The position numbers and the translations under genes were made by a program. Of a stretch of DNA of 9,987 nucleotides, positions 1 through 6,550 are shown piece by piece. Numbering within the stretch: the first letter of the stretch is position 1; the number at the start of each line of letters is the position of its first letter. Below the pieces are notes generated by a model. The model did not search any database. It was given only the letters and a program-made list of their open reading frames with translations, and had not been told where the DNA came from. The DNA is from JAJXWB01 sp039808645 (GTDB lineage: Bacteria > Pseudomonadota > Alphaproteobacteria > Rhizobiales > Beijerinckiaceae). The stretch lies in the NCBI GenBank assembly GCA_039808645.1, contig JBDHTL010000127.1, positions 1 to 9,987 on the forward strand, given 5' to 3'.

Positions 1-38
1 GCGTCGAGCATTTTGGCGATCCAGGCGTCGAATGTCAT
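1..38 (-). CDS. Possible 5' end of a divergent gene, product unknown (partial)
   Basis: Read on the minus strand, an ATG at 38-36 opens a frame that stays open to the window edge and encodes MTFDAWIAKMLD. Its third codon positions are mostly G or C, as in the neighbouring genes. Only twelve full codons are visible and the upstream Shine-Dalgarno is weak (a GGAA about ten bases before the ATG), so both the gene and its start are tentative. If real, it is divergent from tex and the 169 bases between them would serve both genes. I do not recognise the product; the peptide is too short to place in a family. The plus-strand frames here look less coding. Confidence 0.3.
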   Translation of the reverse strand, partial: MTFDAWIAKMLD

Positions 39-72
39 GAGAAGGTTCCGGAGGGACGCAACACGGCCGTTA

Positions 73-93
73 GGGTTAACCCGCCGCGGTTAA
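73..93. repeat. TTAACC/GGTTAA inverted repeat cluster
   Basis: GGGTTAACCC at 73-82 is a perfect 10-base palindrome. Its TTAACC half (76-81) is followed six bases later by GGTTAA (88-93), giving a second inverted repeat around the spacer CGCCGC. It lies in the GC-rich region between the possible divergent gene and tex, so it could be an operator. I considered CtrA because of the TTAA words, but the two TTAA boxes are separated by ten bases rather than the seven of the CtrA consensus. No specific regulator can be named. Confidence 0.35.
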
Positions 94-146
94 GGCGTGG
101 TTATTTCGCGGCGGATTTGCGCGCGCGGATTCGTCCACAGGCGCCT

Positions 147-175
147 TTGACCGGCCGGCGGCCGGCGCCTACGAA
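147..175 (+). promoter_or_regulatory. Candidate sigma-70 type promoter for tex
   Basis: TTGACC at 147-152 matches the -35 consensus in five of six bases. It is followed, after a 17-base spacer, by TACGAA at 170-175, a poor -10 (three of six). Transcription would start near 182 and give a leader of about 25 bases before the tex ATG at 208. The spacer contains a CCGGCC/GGCCGG hairpin. Weak -10 elements are common in high-GC alphaproteobacteria, so this is plausible but not strong. Confidence 0.3.
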
Positions 176-207
176 TTGCCTCCCTCAGGGAATCGAGTCG
201 GGACCAG

Positions 208-2526
208 ATGAAATCGATCAACCAGCGCATCGCCGAGGAATTGAACGTCGCAGCGGCCCGGGTGACCGCCGCCGTCGAGCTTCTGGACGGCGGCGCGACC
301 GTTCCCTTCATCGCGCGCTATCGCAAGGAGGCGACCGGCGCGCTGGACGACACGCAATTGCGCACGCTGGAAGAGCGGCTGCGCTACCTGCGCGAACTCG
401 AGGATCGTCGCGCGGCCATCCTCGACAGCGTGAAGGCGCAGGGCAAGCTCGACGCCGCGCTGGAAGCGCAGATCGCCGGCGCCGATTCCAAGGCGCGGCT
501 CGAGGACATCTACCTGCCGTACAAGCCCAAGCGCCGCACCAAGGCGCAGATCGCGCGCGAAAACGGGCTGGAGCCGCTGGCGGATGCGCTGCTCGCCCAT
601 CCCGAGCGCGATCCGAAGGCGCAGGCGGCGCCTTTCGTGAGGGCCGACGCGGTCGAGACGCCGGAGGCCGCGCTCGAAGGCGCGCGCGCGATTCTGGTCG
701 AGCGTTTCGCGGAAGATGCGGAACTGATCGGCCGGCTGCGCGAGGATTTCTGGAAGCGCGGCGCGCTGACCACCAAAGTGCGCGAGGGCAAGGAGCAGGC
801 CGGCGCGAAATTCGCCGATTATTTCGATTTCTCCGAGCCGCTGACGAAACTGCCGTCGCACCGCATTCTCGCGGTCATGCGCGGCGAACGCGAAGAAATT
901 CTGGACCTGCGCATGGTCGCCGATCCCGCCGCAGATCCCGCGTCTCGCGCGCCGGGCGCCTATGAACTCGCCATCGCCGCGCGGTTCGGCGTTTCCGATC
1001 GCGGGCGACCCGGCGACAAATGGCTGTCGGATTGCGTGCGCTGGGCCTGGCGCACGAAGATCGAAATGCAGCTCGCCGTCGACCTGCGCCTGCGGCTGTG
1101 GACGCATGCGGAAGACGAAGCGGTGCGCGTGTTCGGCGCCAATCTGCGCGATCTGCTGCTGGCCGCGCCGGCCGGCGCGCGCGCGACGATGGGGCTCGAT
1201 CCGGGTTTCCGCACCGGCGTGAAGCTGGCGGTGGTGGACGCCACAGGCAAGGTGGTGGCGACGACCGCGATCTTTCCGCACGAGCCGCAGCGGCGCTGGG
1301 ACGAGAGCGTTGCAACGCTCGCGGCGCTCTGCGCGCGCCACAATGTCGATCTCATCGCCATCGGCAATGGAACGGCCTCGCGCGAGACGGACCGGCTCGC
1401 CGCTGATCTCTTGAAGCGCAATCCGGAGATCAGGGCGACCAAGGTCGTCGTGTCGGAAGCCGGCGCTTCTGTTTATTCCGCTTCCGCCTATGCGGCGCAG
1501 GAATTGCCGGAACTCGACGTCACGTTGCGCGGCGCCGTGTCGATCGCGCGCCGCCTGCAGGACCCGCTGGCCGAACTGGTGAAGGTCGAGCCCAAGGCGA
1601 TCGGCGTCGGCCAGTACCAGCACGACGTCGCCGAGCACAAGCTCAATCGCTCGCTCGACGCGGTGGTGGAGGATTGCGTCAACGCGGTCGGCGTCGACGT
1701 GAATACGGCTTCCGCGAAACTGCTCGCGCGCGTGTCGGGCGTCGGCGAGAGCCTGGCGGAATCGATCGTGTCCTATCGCAACGAGGCGGGTTCGTTCCGC
1801 AATCGCGCGGCTCTCAAGAAAGTGCCGCGGCTCGGCGCGCGCGCTTTCGAATTGTCGGCGGGCTTCCTGCGCATTTCAGGCGGCGAGGACCCGCTCGACC
1901 GTTCCGGCGTGCATCCGGAAGCCTATACGGTGGTGCGCCGCATTGCGCAGAAGGCGGGCGCGGATGTTTCGGCGCTGATCGGCAACGCCAAGATATTGTC
2001 GTCGCTGAAGCCCGCCGATTTCACCGATGCGCAGTTCGGACTGCCGACGGTCGTGGATATCTTCAAGGAGCTGGAGAAGCCCGGCCGCGATCCGCGTCCC
2101 GCGTTCAAGACGGCCGACTTCAAGGAAGGCGTCGAGACGATTTCCGATCTGAAGCCCGGCATGATCCTCGAAGGCGTGGTGACGAATGTCGCGGCCTTCG
2201 GCGCCTTCGTCGACGTCGGCGTGCATCAGGACGGGCTGGTGCATGTCTCCGCGATGAGCCGCAATTTCGTGAAGGACCCGCGTGAAGTCGCCAAGCCCGG
2301 GGACATCGTGAAGGTGAAGGTGCTCGAGGTCGATATTCCGCGCAAGCGCATCGGCCTGACGATGCGGCTCGACGATGCGGCCGAGGCGCGCAAGCCCGGC
2401 GGCCGGCAGGGCGAGCAGATGACGCGCGGGCAGGAGCGTTTTTCGCGTACGCCGGAGCGGCCGTCGAATGCGGACGGCGCGCTCGCGGCGGCGCTGGCGA
2501 AGGCCCAGCAGGGGCGGCGGGGATAG
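208..2526 (+). CDS. tex: Tex family RNA-binding transcription accessory protein
   Basis: This 772-residue protein matches the usual Tex/YhgF length (about 770-790) along its whole course. Tex proteins are cytoplasmic nucleic-acid-binding proteins related to eukaryotic Spt6 and are linked to transcription and gene expression. The N-terminal Tex helical domain has the typical segment VPFIARYRKE (32-41) and the LRTLEERLRYLRELEDRR stretch (51-68), then the DIYLPYKPKRRTKA motif (100-113). A YqgF/RNase H-like domain begins at GLDPGFRTG (329-337) and runs to about 455. Helix-hairpin-helix units follow at about 490-560, including ARVSGVGESLAESIV (507-521). An S1 RNA-binding domain spans about 650-721 (GMILEGVVTNVAAFGAFVDVG). 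The last 50 residues are a low-complexity tail rich in Arg, Gln, Gly and Ala. The ATG start gives the conserved family N-terminus but has only a weak GGGA ribosome site. It is the only plus-strand gene and converges on the phasin; it shows no damage. Confidence 0.96.
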   Translation: MKSINQRIAEELNVAAARVTAAVELLDGGATVPFIARYRKEATGALDDTQLRTLEERLRYLRELEDRRAAILDSVKAQGKLDAALEAQIAGADSKARLEDIYLPYKPKRRTKAQIARENGLEPLADALLAHPERDPKAQAAPFVRADAVETPEAALEGARAILVERFAEDAELIGRLREDFWKRGALTTKVREGKEQAGAKFADYFDFSEPLTKLPSHRILAVMRGEREEILDLRMVADPAADPASRAPGAYELAIAARFGVSDRGRPGDKWLSDCVRWAWRTKIEMQLAVDLRLRLWTHAEDEAVRVFGANLRDLLLAAPAGARATMGLDPGFRTGVKLAVVDATGKVVATTAIFPHEPQRRWDESVATLAALCARHNVDLIAIGNGTASRETDRLAADLLKRNPEIRATKVVVSEAGASVYSASAYAAQELPELDVTLRGAVSIARRLQDPLAELVKVEPKAIGVGQYQHDVAEHKLNRSLDAVVEDCVNAVGVDVNTASAKLLARVSGVGESLAESIVSYRNEAGSFRNRAALKKVPRLGARAFELSAGFLRISGGEDPLDRSGVHPEAYTVVRRIAQKAGADVSALIGNAKILSSLKPADFTDAQFGLPTVVDIFKELEKPGRDPRPAFKTADFKEGVETISDLKPGMILEGVVTNVAAFGAFVDVGVHQDGLVHVSAMSRNFVKDPREVAKPGDIVKVKVLEVDIPRKRIGLTMRLDDAAEARKPGGRQGEQMTRGQERFSRTPERPSNADGALAAALAKAQQGRRG

Positions 2527-2567
2527 ATCGTCCCGGACCGCCGGCGCGGCGCGCCGTCGATCAAACG

Positions 2568-2595
2568 AAAAAGGCGCCGCGTTCGACGCGGCGCC
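2568..2595 (-). terminator. Intrinsic terminator of the phasin gene
   Basis: A perfect 9-bp stem (GGCGCCGCG at 2573-2581, CGCGGCGCC at 2587-2595) encloses the loop TTCGA. On the minus strand it is followed directly by five T residues (plus-strand AAAAA at 2568-2572). It lies 36 bases past the phasin stop codon. The T tract is only on the minus-strand exit side, so it should work well for the phasin and poorly for the convergent tex transcript. Confidence 0.85.
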
Positions 2596-2631
2596 CATGA
2601 CGAGATTTGCGTTTCGGCGTGGCGGCCGAAC

Positions 2632-3000
2632 TCACGCCTTCGGCGTGATCGCCGACTTGGCGGCTTCGCCGAGTTCCTTGGCCTGCTCCTGCAGGGCGGC
2701 CATCTGGGCCTTCAGGTATTCCGTCTGGAGGCTGAGGGCTTCCTGCGGATCCTTCGCCTTGACGAGGGCTTCGGCGTGATCGAACGCGGCCTTGGCGTTG
2801 GTCTGGGCGATGGTCATCACCTTGGCGTTGAGGTCCTTGAGAGCGGCCGGAATGGCGATCGGGGACTTCTCGGCCTGCTCGGTCGCCTTCTGGGCGGCGC
2901 CGACGAAGGCGTCGAACGCCTTGCGGGCCTGGTCGACGCCCTTCACGGCGAGGTCGCGGAGTTCGGCGGGAATTTCGAATTTCGGCAGGGTGGTCGTCAT
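2632..3000 (-). CDS. Phasin family protein (PHA granule-associated)
   Basis: This 122-residue, Ala/Lys/Glu/Gln-rich, almost wholly helical protein has the character of Phasin_2 (PF09361) proteins of Hyphomicrobiales. These coat polyhydroxyalkanoate granules and affect granule size and number. The N-terminal MTTTLPKFEIPAELRDLA and the central core of about 20-115 (amphipathic helices such as GVDQARKAFDAFVGAAQKATEQ and LQTEYLKAQMAALQEQAKELGEAA) are typical. There is no signal peptide or membrane segment. I chose the ATG at 3000-2998 because GAGGAG lies seven bases upstream; the frame stays open 16 codons further but without a ribosome site or the family N-terminus. It is a single-gene unit with its own candidate promoter and terminator. 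The PhaR-like dyads upstream suggest control by the polymer-responsive repressor. PHA synthesis genes are not in the window, so the link to polymer rests on family membership. Confidence 0.9.
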   Translation of the reverse strand: MTTTLPKFEIPAELRDLAVKGVDQARKAFDAFVGAAQKATEQAEKSPIAIPAALKDLNAKVMTIAQTNAKAAFDHAEALVKAKDPQEALSLQTEYLKAQMAALQEQAKELGEAAKSAITPKA

Positions 3001-3062
3001 GTGATTCTCCTCGTGGTCTCCTCGGCGCGGCCCTAGCCGGCGCCGCATCCGGGAACGAAGCG

Positions 3063-3091
3063 CTTATATCCCAAAGTTTGCGGCAATGCAA
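3063..3091 (-). promoter_or_regulatory. Candidate promoter of the phasin gene
   Basis: On the minus strand, TTGCAT (3091-3086) and TATAAG (3068-3063) are separated by exactly 17 bases. The -10 matches consensus in five of six positions; the -35 matches only TTG. Transcription would start near 3056, giving a leader of about 56 bases before the phasin ATG. The -35 lies inside one of the two TGC/GCA dyads described separately, so a protein bound there would block RNA polymerase. Confidence 0.5.
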
Positions 3092-3113
3092 CAAAATTTG
3101 TGCGATGCACAAA
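3079..3113. promoter_or_regulatory. Double PhaR-like TGC/GCA operator upstream of the phasin gene
   Basis: The first site is a perfect dyad, TTTGTGC-GAT-GCACAAA, at 3097-3113. Nineteen bases away (centre to centre, close to two helical turns) is a second, imperfect site, TGCGGCAATGCA at 3079-3090, overlapping the candidate phasin -35. PhaR, the repressor that senses PHA and controls phasin genes, binds TGC...GCA dyads. The S. meliloti consensus as I remember it is TGCRNYGCASMA. By that consensus TGCGATGCACAA fits at all twelve positions in both orientations, and TGCATTGCCGCA (minus strand) fits at eleven. The consensus is from memory, no search was run, and a phaR gene is not in the window. 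Confidence 0.6.
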
Positions 3114-3180
3114 ACGCGGGGATGGGCCCTTATGGGCCAGCATTCGGGCGTGAACGGGGCAGGGCGGCCCGGCGGAGACG

Positions 3181-3209
3181 AAAAAGGCCCGCGACGATGG
3201 TCGCGGGCC
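3181..3209 (-). terminator. Intrinsic terminator of the amidohydrolase gene
   Basis: A perfect 10-bp stem (GGCCCGCGAC at 3186-3195, GTCGCGGGCC at 3200-3209) closes on the tetraloop GATG. On the minus strand it is followed by five T residues (plus-strand AAAAA at 3181-3185). It begins 23 bases past the amidohydrolase stop codon and separates that transcript from the phasin promoter. Confidence 0.85.
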
Positions 3210-3232
3210 GCAATATCCCTGGCTTGTCGCGC

Positions 3233-4099
3233 TCAGGCGGCGAGCCGCAGGGCGCGTACGGCGTTCTGCTTGAGGATGAGATCGTGGATTTCCGGCTTGA
3301 AGCCGGCTTCCGTGAACTGCTTGATCCAGCGGTCGGGCTGGATCAGCGGGAAATCCGAGCCGAACAGGAATTTGTTGCGCAGCTGGCCGTTGGCGTATTG
3401 CACGATCTGCGGCGGGAAATATTTCGGCATCCAGCCGGAGAGGTCGATGTAGACATTCTCCTTGTGCAGGGCCATCGACAGCGCCTCGTCGGTCCACGGC
3501 CAGGACGGGTGGGCGAGAATGATCGTCATGTCGGGGAAGTCGACGGCCACGTCGTCGATGTGGATCGGCTGCGAATATTTCAGGCGCAGGCCGCCTCCGC
3601 CCGGCAGGCCCGTGCCCATGCCGGAATGGCCGGTGTGGAAGATAGCGGGCATCTTGTGCTCGGCGATGACCTCGTAGAGCTTGTAGGCCATGCGATCGTT
3701 GGGGAAGAAGCCCTGGCAGGTCGGGTGGAACTTGAAGCCCTTGACCGCGCCGCTCTCGATCAGGTCGCGCGCCTCGCGCACGCCCATCATGCCCTTGTGC
3801 GGGTCGATTGAAGCGAAGGCGATCATCATGTCGGAATTGGCGGCGGCGGCTTCGGCGATCTCGTCGTTGGGGATGCGGCGGTTGCCGACCTGGAACTCGC
3901 TGTCGACCGTGAACATCACGAGGCCGATCTTCTTCTCGCGATAATAGGCGACGGTCTCGGCGATGGTCGGGCGCTTGCCGACCTTGAAGTACTTGTTGGC
4001 CGCGTCCTCGAACGGCTGCCAATATTCGTCCGGCCCCTGGCGGCAGGAGACTTCGGCGTGGGTGTGCACGTCGATGGCGACGAGATCATCGATCTTCAT
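3233..4099 (-). CDS. Amidohydrolase_2 family metal-dependent hydrolase or decarboxylase
   Basis: A 288-residue cytoplasmic protein of the Amidohydrolase_2 family (PF04909), the TIM-barrel group that includes ACMSD and gamma-resorcylate decarboxylases. The metal-site residues are in place: HxH at H12 and H14 (AIDVHTHAE), H155 (IFHTGHSG), H197 (LAHPSWPW) and D249 (FGSDFPL), with a further conserved-looking H125 (KFHPTCQG). Spacing follows the ACMSD pattern His-X-His, His, His, Asp. The C-terminal NAVRALRLAA resembles the usual final helix. The ATG at 4099-4097 has a GGAGG ribosome site upstream. It lies 226 bases downstream of the beta-oxidation fusion gene, across a palindromic repeat, and has its own terminator; I saw no convincing promoter in the 50 bases before it. 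The substrate is unknown. A decarboxylase, hydratase or lactonase acting on a small carboxylic or aromatic acid is possible, but the sequence does not decide. Confidence 0.88.
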   Translation of the reverse strand: MKIDDLVAIDVHTHAEVSCRQGPDEYWQPFEDAANKYFKVGKRPTIAETVAYYREKKIGLVMFTVDSEFQVGNRRIPNDEIAEAAAANSDMMIAFASIDPHKGMMGVREARDLIESGAVKGFKFHPTCQGFFPNDRMAYKLYEVIAEHKMPAIFHTGHSGMGTGLPGGGGLRLKYSQPIHIDDVAVDFPDMTIILAHPSWPWTDEALSMALHKENVYIDLSGWMPKYFPPQIVQYANGQLRNKFLFGSDFPLIQPDRWIKQFTEAGFKPEIHDLILKQNAVRALRLAA

Positions 4100-4150
4100 G
4101 GGATGGGCCTCCGGGTTGTTTCGCTTACTTTGTCACAGGTTTGGAATCGG

Positions 4151-4316
4151 CGGCGCCCCCTCCCTAACCCTCCCCCGCTTCGCGGGAGAGGGGACAGGCC
4201 CGGGGCGTGATCGCGAGTGTCAGTTGAAGGCCGCATTCGGCTCCCTCTCCCGCTGCCGCGAAGTCGGCTGTTGCCGACTTCGACTAGATACGGGGGAGGG
4301 TTGGCGAGGGGCGCCG
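4151..4316. repeat. Nested palindromic GC-rich intergenic repeat element
   Basis: The element of about 166 bases has outer inverted arms at 4151-4176 and 4292-4316. They match with two mismatches and one extra C and are built around AACCCTCCCCC / GGGGGAGGGTT. Inside them is a perfect 11-bp inverted pair, GCGGGAGAGGG (4182-4192) with CCCTCTCCCGC (4243-4253). To the right is a perfect 10-bp hairpin, CGAAGTCGGC-TGTT-GCCGACTTCG (4259-4282). The sequence style (CCTAACCCTCCCCCGCTTCGCGGGAGAGGG-like) resembles the short interspersed repeats found in many copies in proteobacterial intergenic regions. It starts ten bases past the fusion-gene stop codon and ends about 50 bases before the amidohydrolase start. 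It could end transcription by folding, but it lacks a T tract. Copy number cannot be seen here. Confidence 0.75.
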
Positions 4317-4325
4317 CGATTCGCA

Positions 4326-6437
4326 CTACCCCCGCGCCTTCTCCCATTGCGCGATCGTCTTGCCGCTCGTCGCCAGTTCCACCAGCAGCCTGGACGGCTC
4401 CCAGTGCATCGGGCCGAAGCGATCCTTGTACTTGAGCATGCCGTCGAGCACATTTTTCAGGCCGATCGTCTCGGCATAGTGCATCGGGCCGCCGCGCCAG
4501 CGCGGGAAGCCGTAGCCGGAGGTCCAGACGACGTCGATGTCGGCGGCGCGCATCACCACGCCTTCCTCGAGAATTTTGAAGCCCTCGTTGATGAGTGGAT
4601 AGAGGCAGCGCTCCGCGATCTCGTCTTCGCTGTGCGCAACCGGCTTGATCTGCAACTCCGCGGCGCGCTTGCGCAGAATCTCGATCGCTTCCGGATCGTC
4701 GTAGCGCTTGCGGTCGCCCTTCTCGTACTTGTAGAAGCCCTTGCCGCTCTTCTGGCCGTAGCGGCCGTGTTCGCCGAGCGCGACTTCGGCCTGATAATAG
4801 GTCGGGTCGATCGGGTACTGGTCGGCATTGGCCTTGTGCACGTTGATGCCGATGTCGACGCCGGCCATGTCGTAGACGGCGAGCAGGCCCATGGCCATGC
4901 CCCATTTTTCCATCGCCGTGTCGACCTCGCGCGGCGCCGCGCCTTCCAGCGTCATCAGCTCGGCCTCGCGGCCGTAGGGCTCCATCATGCGATTGCCGAC
5001 GAAGCCGTAGCAGATCTTCACCAGCACCGGCGTCTTCTTCAGCGGCCTGGCGAGCTCGACGGCGGTGCGGATCGTCTCGGCCGACGTCTTCGGCGTGCGC
5101 ACGATCTCGAGCAGCGGCATGACATTGGCCGGCGAGAAGAAGTGCAGGCCGATGACGTCCTGCGGCCGCTTCGTCGCCGCGCCGATTTTTTCCACGTCGA
5201 GCGTCGAGGTGTTGGTGGCGAGCACGCAGCCGGGCTTGGCGATCTTGTCGAGTTCCGCGAAAATCTTCTTCTTCAGGTCCATGTTCTCGAACACGGCCTC
5301 GATGATCACGTCGGCCTCGCCGAGATCGGCGTAATTCACCGTGCCCTTGATGAGGCCCATGCGCTTCGCCTTGTCCTCAGGGCTCAGGCGGCCGCGCTTG
5401 ACCATCGAGTCATACGTGCCTTCGAGCACGCTTAAGCCCCGCTTCAGCGCGTCCTCGCTCGTGTCGAGCACGGTGACGGGAATGCCGGCGTTGGCGAAGC
5501 AGATGGCGATGCCGCCGCCCATCGTGCCGGCGCCGACGATGCCGGCCTTCTCGATCTTGCGCGGCTTGGCGTCGGCGGGAATGTCGGTGACCTTGCGCGT
5601 GGCGCGCTCGGCGAAGAAGACGTGGATCGCGCCCTTGCTTTCGGGCGTGAGCTTCGACTCGTTGCCGAGCTTCTCCTCGACCCGCAGCCCTTCGTTCAGC
5701 GGCTTTTCCGTCGCGACGCGGATCGCCTTGACGGCCGTCTGCGCGGCGATGCGGTTCGGGTACAGTTTCTTGGCGTTGGCCTCGGCGGCCGCGAAGATTT
5801 CCGGCGTGGCCGTCTCGGGCTTCACCTGCATCTCGCTCGTGCGGCGCGGGCCCTTGCCGGCGGCGACCAGTTCCTTGGCGTAGTCGATCGCCGCGGCCGT
5901 CACGTCGCCGTCGGCGATGCGGTCGATCGCGCCGTATTCCAGCGCGGTCTTGGCGTCGAGCATTTTGGTGGAGATGATCATCTCCAGCGCCTTTTCCGCG
6001 CCGATCAGGCGGGGCAGGCGCTGCGTGCCGCCGGCGCCGGGAATGATGCCGAGATTGACTTCCGGGAAGCCGATGCGCGTGCGGGCATTGGCGATGCGGT
6101 AGTGGCAGGCGAGCGTGATCTCGTAGCCGCCGCCGAGCGACGTGCCAAACAGGGCGGCGACGACCGGCACGTTCTGGCCTTCGAGGCGGGCGAAGAGATG
6201 GCGGTATTCCGCCTCCTTCGGCGGGCCTGAAAATTCGCCGATGTCGGCGCCGGAGAAGAAGGTCGAGCCCTTGCAGGCGAGAACGATGGCCTTGACGCCC
6301 TGCAGCCTGGCGACTTCGTCCAGCGCCTCTTCGAGGCCCGAACGCACGGCCGCGGTGATCGTGTTGACCGGCGGGGCGTCGACGGTGACGACCGCCACGC
6401 CGTCCTGCAGCTTCACGTCGGTGATCTTGTTCGACAT
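4326..6437 (-). CDS. Bifunctional enoyl-CoA hydratase / 3-hydroxyacyl-CoA dehydrogenase (FadB/FadJ type)
   Basis: This 703-residue soluble fusion catalyses two successive beta-oxidation steps: hydration of trans-2-enoyl-CoA and NAD-dependent oxidation of the 3-hydroxyacyl-CoA. The crotonase domain (about 1-190) has the oxyanion-hole segment FFSGADI (60-66) and both catalytic glutamates, E106 in GGGYEITLA and E126 in FPEVNLGIIPGAGGTQRLPR. The NAD-binding domain starts near 296 with GAGTMGGG (302-309). Dehydrogenase active-site residues appear at the family spacing: S411 (TNTST), H432 (LHFFSPAN), E444 (PLLEIV) and N482 (GFVGNR). Two C-terminal 3HCDH domains follow (about 475-570 and 606-695). 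Length fits peroxisomal-type and alphaproteobacterial fusions (about 700). I chose the ATG at 6437-6435 because GGGAGG lies just upstream; an in-frame TTG eleven codons earlier has no such site. No thiolase gene is adjacent. A 190-base gap with an AT-rich palindrome precedes it, so it is probably transcribed on its own. FadJ is the closer analogue if a symbol is wanted. Confidence 0.94.
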   Translation of the reverse strand: MSNKITDVKLQDGVAVVTVDAPPVNTITAAVRSGLEEALDEVARLQGVKAIVLACKGSTFFSGADIGEFSGPPKEAEYRHLFARLEGQNVPVVAALFGTSLGGGYEITLACHYRIANARTRIGFPEVNLGIIPGAGGTQRLPRLIGAEKALEMIISTKMLDAKTALEYGAIDRIADGDVTAAAIDYAKELVAAGKGPRRTSEMQVKPETATPEIFAAAEANAKKLYPNRIAAQTAVKAIRVATEKPLNEGLRVEEKLGNESKLTPESKGAIHVFFAERATRKVTDIPADAKPRKIEKAGIVGAGTMGGGIAICFANAGIPVTVLDTSEDALKRGLSVLEGTYDSMVKRGRLSPEDKAKRMGLIKGTVNYADLGEADVIIEAVFENMDLKKKIFAELDKIAKPGCVLATNTSTLDVEKIGAATKRPQDVIGLHFFSPANVMPLLEIVRTPKTSAETIRTAVELARPLKKTPVLVKICYGFVGNRMMEPYGREAELMTLEGAAPREVDTAMEKWGMAMGLLAVYDMAGVDIGINVHKANADQYPIDPTYYQAEVALGEHGRYGQKSGKGFYKYEKGDRKRYDDPEAIEILRKRAAELQIKPVAHSEDEIAERCLYPLINEGFKILEEGVVMRAADIDVVWTSGYGFPRWRGGPMHYAETIGLKNVLDGMLKYKDRFGPMHWEPSRLLVELATSGKTIAQWEKARG

Positions 6438-6512
6438 CGATGCCTCCCGGCCGCTTGCGGCTGTTTGCAACCGGCTTGGCCCGGTCTTCCGGGAGGATGC
6501 ATAGCATATTTT

Positions 6513-6527
6513 GTTATGTTGTATAAC
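6513..6527. promoter_or_regulatory. GTTAT-N5-ATAAC palindrome in an AT-rich upstream region
   Basis: GTTAT (6513-6517) and ATAAC (6523-6527) form a perfect 5-bp inverted repeat around GTTGT. It sits in a stretch of about 37 bases (6500-6536) that is far richer in A and T than anything else in the window. It lies 76-90 bases before the start of the beta-oxidation fusion gene. AT-rich islands in such genomes usually mark promoters, and a short dyad of this form suits a dimeric regulator of the MarR, TetR or GntR kind. On the minus strand TATGCT just downstream could be a -10, but I found no good -35. No regulator gene is in the window. Confidence 0.4.
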
Positions 6528-6550
6528 TAATTTTTTGGCGGCTCATTCGC

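Noticed and set aside
76..93. CtrA binding site (TTAA-N7-TTAA) upstream of tex
   Set aside because: The two TTAA boxes are ten bases apart, not seven, so the consensus is not met.
169..1638. A 489-codon open frame on the strand opposite tex
   Set aside because: It is fully overlapped by tex, whose domains and codon pattern are clear. The predicted peptide is Arg/Ala/Gly/His-rich with no recognisable domain, as expected of an antisense frame in high-GC DNA.
3123..3139. Short hairpin GGCCC-TTAT-GGGCC between the phasin promoter and the amidohydrolase terminator
   Set aside because: It has only five base pairs and no T tract, and a strong terminator already lies at 3181-3209. It is more likely chance, or a direct repeat of ATGGGCC.
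3963..5435. A 490-codon plus-strand frame across the amidohydrolase start, the repeat and the fusion gene
   Set aside because: It is antisense to two well-supported genes and has low-complexity composition. It crosses the palindromic repeat, so it is an artefact of GC bias.
6461..6475. PsrA-like fatty-acid operator (GTTTGCAAC)
   Set aside because: It is only an imperfect dyad and lacks the CAAAC-spacer-GTTTG arrangement recalled for PsrA.
6450..6493. Possible riboswitch or attenuator in the leader of the fusion gene
   Set aside because: Only short 5-bp GC hairpins (such as CCCGG-TCTT-CCGGG) are present. No conserved riboswitch core or leader peptide is recognisable.
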